A stretch of DNA of 64,000 nt from an uncultured Clostridia bacterium (lineage in GTDB: Bacteria; Bacillota; Clostridia; Saccharofermentanales; Saccharofermentanaceae). The notes under the pieces are model-generated. The model saw only the letters and a list, made by a program, of their open reading frames with translations. It was not told the DNA's origin and did not search any database. The position numbers and the translations under genes were made by a program. Positions 63,349-64,000 of the stretch are shown here, one piece after another. Positions within the stretch are counted from its first letter, which is position 1. Each line of letters starts with the position of its first letter. Location of the stretch: assembly GCA_946403085.1 (NCBI GenBank), contig CAMIYM010000011.1, positions 19,704 to 83,703 on the forward strand, in the 5' to 3' direction.

Positions 63349-63759
63349 ATGTCACAGTTACTTAGAATCAAGTGCCCTTCATGCGGCAATGTCGTAGATG
63401 TAGCTTCAACAGGATCTCCCTGTGCTAAGTGCGGTAATGCTTTGAATCTTCCTGAAGAGGGAATGATCCAGATCTACCGTATGGGTTCACCTTTTGGTGT
63501 TGCAGTAGGCATGGGCATTTACATAAATGAAAACCCGCTTGGACACCTTGCAAATGCTGAGTCCATCAGGATCCCTGTACCTTATGGCCACTACAAGGTC
63601 CATATGACACACGGTATGAACAGAAAGTGCAAGGATGTTGAAGTCGATGTTTCACCTGCCGAGAGAATCGTATACATTAAGGCTCACATCAAAATGGGCT
63701 TGATCTCCAATACAGTAGTACTCGAACAGGTATCCGGCGACACAATGCCCCAGCCCTGA
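63349..63759 (+). CDS. Small zinc-ribbon protein with PEGA/DUF2846-like domain
   Basis: 136 aa. Residues 8-30 form a zinc ribbon, CPSCGNVV followed by CAKCGN. The rest is a small beta domain (MGIYINENPLGHLANAESI, VPYGHYKVHMTHGMNRKC, VSPAERIVYIKAHIKMG), like PEGA or DUF2846 modules. No membrane segment is seen. The family is hypothetical; I cannot assign a function. An A/G-rich ATGAGGATAAATT ribosome-binding site precedes the ATG, and a terminator follows at 63789. Confidence 0.75.
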   Translation: MSQLLRIKCPSCGNVVDVASTGSPCAKCGNALNLPEEGMIQIYRMGSPFGVAVGMGIYINENPLGHLANAESIRIPVPYGHYKVHMTHGMNRKCKDVEVDVSPAERIVYIKAHIKMGLISNTVVLEQVSGDTMPQP

Positions 63760-63788
63760 TTTTCGAATACATAACTGAATTTATAACG

Positions 63789-63820
63789 AGGCTGTCTCTT
63801 AAAGAGGCAGCCTTTTCTTT
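63789..63820 (+). terminator. Intrinsic terminator after the zinc-ribbon gene
   Basis: AGGCTG-T-CTC, loop TTAAA, GAG-G-CAGCCT, then TTTTCTTT. Same apical architecture as the terminators at 6069 and 10757. Confidence 0.9.
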
Positions 63821-64000
63821 ATTGATGATATACCCCGCGGACGGCAGGAGATGGCTGATTGAACCTCTGTTGTACGGAGATGGATGCTAATATGCCCCTC
63901 AGTTTGGCCGGAGAAGACTTTTGCTGATTTTTTGCCAAAACAGCAGGGCGAATTTTCAAGTCAAGTGCAACCACAGTAAATAATAATTGCCCATAGGGCC
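63821..64000. other. Window end; unresolved sequence with an open minus-strand frame
   Basis: No gene is convincing here. On the minus strand one frame stays open from the window edge to a TAA at 63819-63821 (59 codons, ending SPAVRGVYHQ), but its composition is not clearly coding, and it could be the 3' end of a gene beyond the window or chance. Confidence 0.2.

Noticed and set aside
63819..64000. Minus-strand open frame at the window end
   Set aside because: 59 codons open to the edge without a recognised domain; cannot be judged without sequence beyond the window.

Overview
The window is a chromosomal segment from a Gram-positive, low-to-mid GC anaerobe, most likely class Clostridia (Eubacteriales; an Oscillospiraceae- or Saccharofermentans-like gut/rumen lineage is my guess at family level). 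The evidence is gene content and order: rho-rpmE-DUF1385-prmC, rplU-prp-rpmA-obgE with a cleavable L27 leader peptide, hrcA-grpE-dnaK-dnaJ-prmA behind a CIRCE element, mutS2, a FabT-like MarR next to an acyl carrier protein, yggS-sepF, and a Firmicutes-type LexA box. Most intrinsic terminators are short GC hairpins followed by T-runs. I see no rRNA, tRNA, CRISPR array, insertion sequence or prophage.

Layout. 1-8.2 kb: leuS (minus, cut by the window edge), an MreB/Mbl-type actin, rho with a very large disordered insert, rpmE, DUF1385 membrane protein, prmC. 8.2-10.8 kb: an envelope-stress module of ECF sigma factor, zinc-type membrane anti-sigma factor and DUF4097 lipoprotein behind a recognisable ECF promoter. 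10.8-11.0 kb: tandem palindromic repeats. 11-18 kb: a VOC-domain protein, YbaK-type deacylase, murC, an unknown polytopic membrane protein, then rplU-prp-rpmA-obgE. 18.2-29.7 kb: YuiD-type membrane protein, AlkD-like HEAT protein, PfkB sugar-phosphate kinase, then an SOS-controlled uvrB overlapping dnaE, followed by a sirtuin, a membrane-anchored Ntn hydrolase and pfkA. 29.7-39.9 kb: mutS2, a CPBP protease, MarR-acpP-diacylglycerol kinase, an apparently leaderless PLP enzyme (YnbB family), an HlyD-like single-pass protein, yggS and sepF.

40-56.5 kb is the accessory, signalling-rich part. It starts with a PhoU-like DUF47 protein. Two adjacent cytoplasmic diguanylate cyclases follow, each using a LacI-type sugar-binding domain as sensor; the first also carries an N-terminal glycoside hydrolase family 16 domain whose catalytic nucleophile is replaced by Gln. 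Next come PAP2, a lone LarA-like racemase, a papain-like lipoprotein protease, a third diguanylate cyclase, a lipoprotein with two cystatin-like repeats, a HAD phosphatase, a membrane-anchored serine beta-lactamase-like protein and a DUF3592-like membrane protein. 56.5-63.8 kb is the heat-shock operon hrcA-grpE-clpP-dnaK-dnaJ, then prmA and a small zinc-ribbon protein.

The two most striking candidates for undescribed biology are the GH16-pseudoenzyme/LacI-type/GGDEF fusion with its LacI-type/GGDEF neighbour, which could link cytoplasmic oligosaccharide sensing to c-di-GMP, and the neighbouring papain-like protease and double-cystatin lipoproteins, which could be an enzyme-inhibitor pair on the cell surface. 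Gene functions are assigned from motifs read directly in the translations; no database search was possible.
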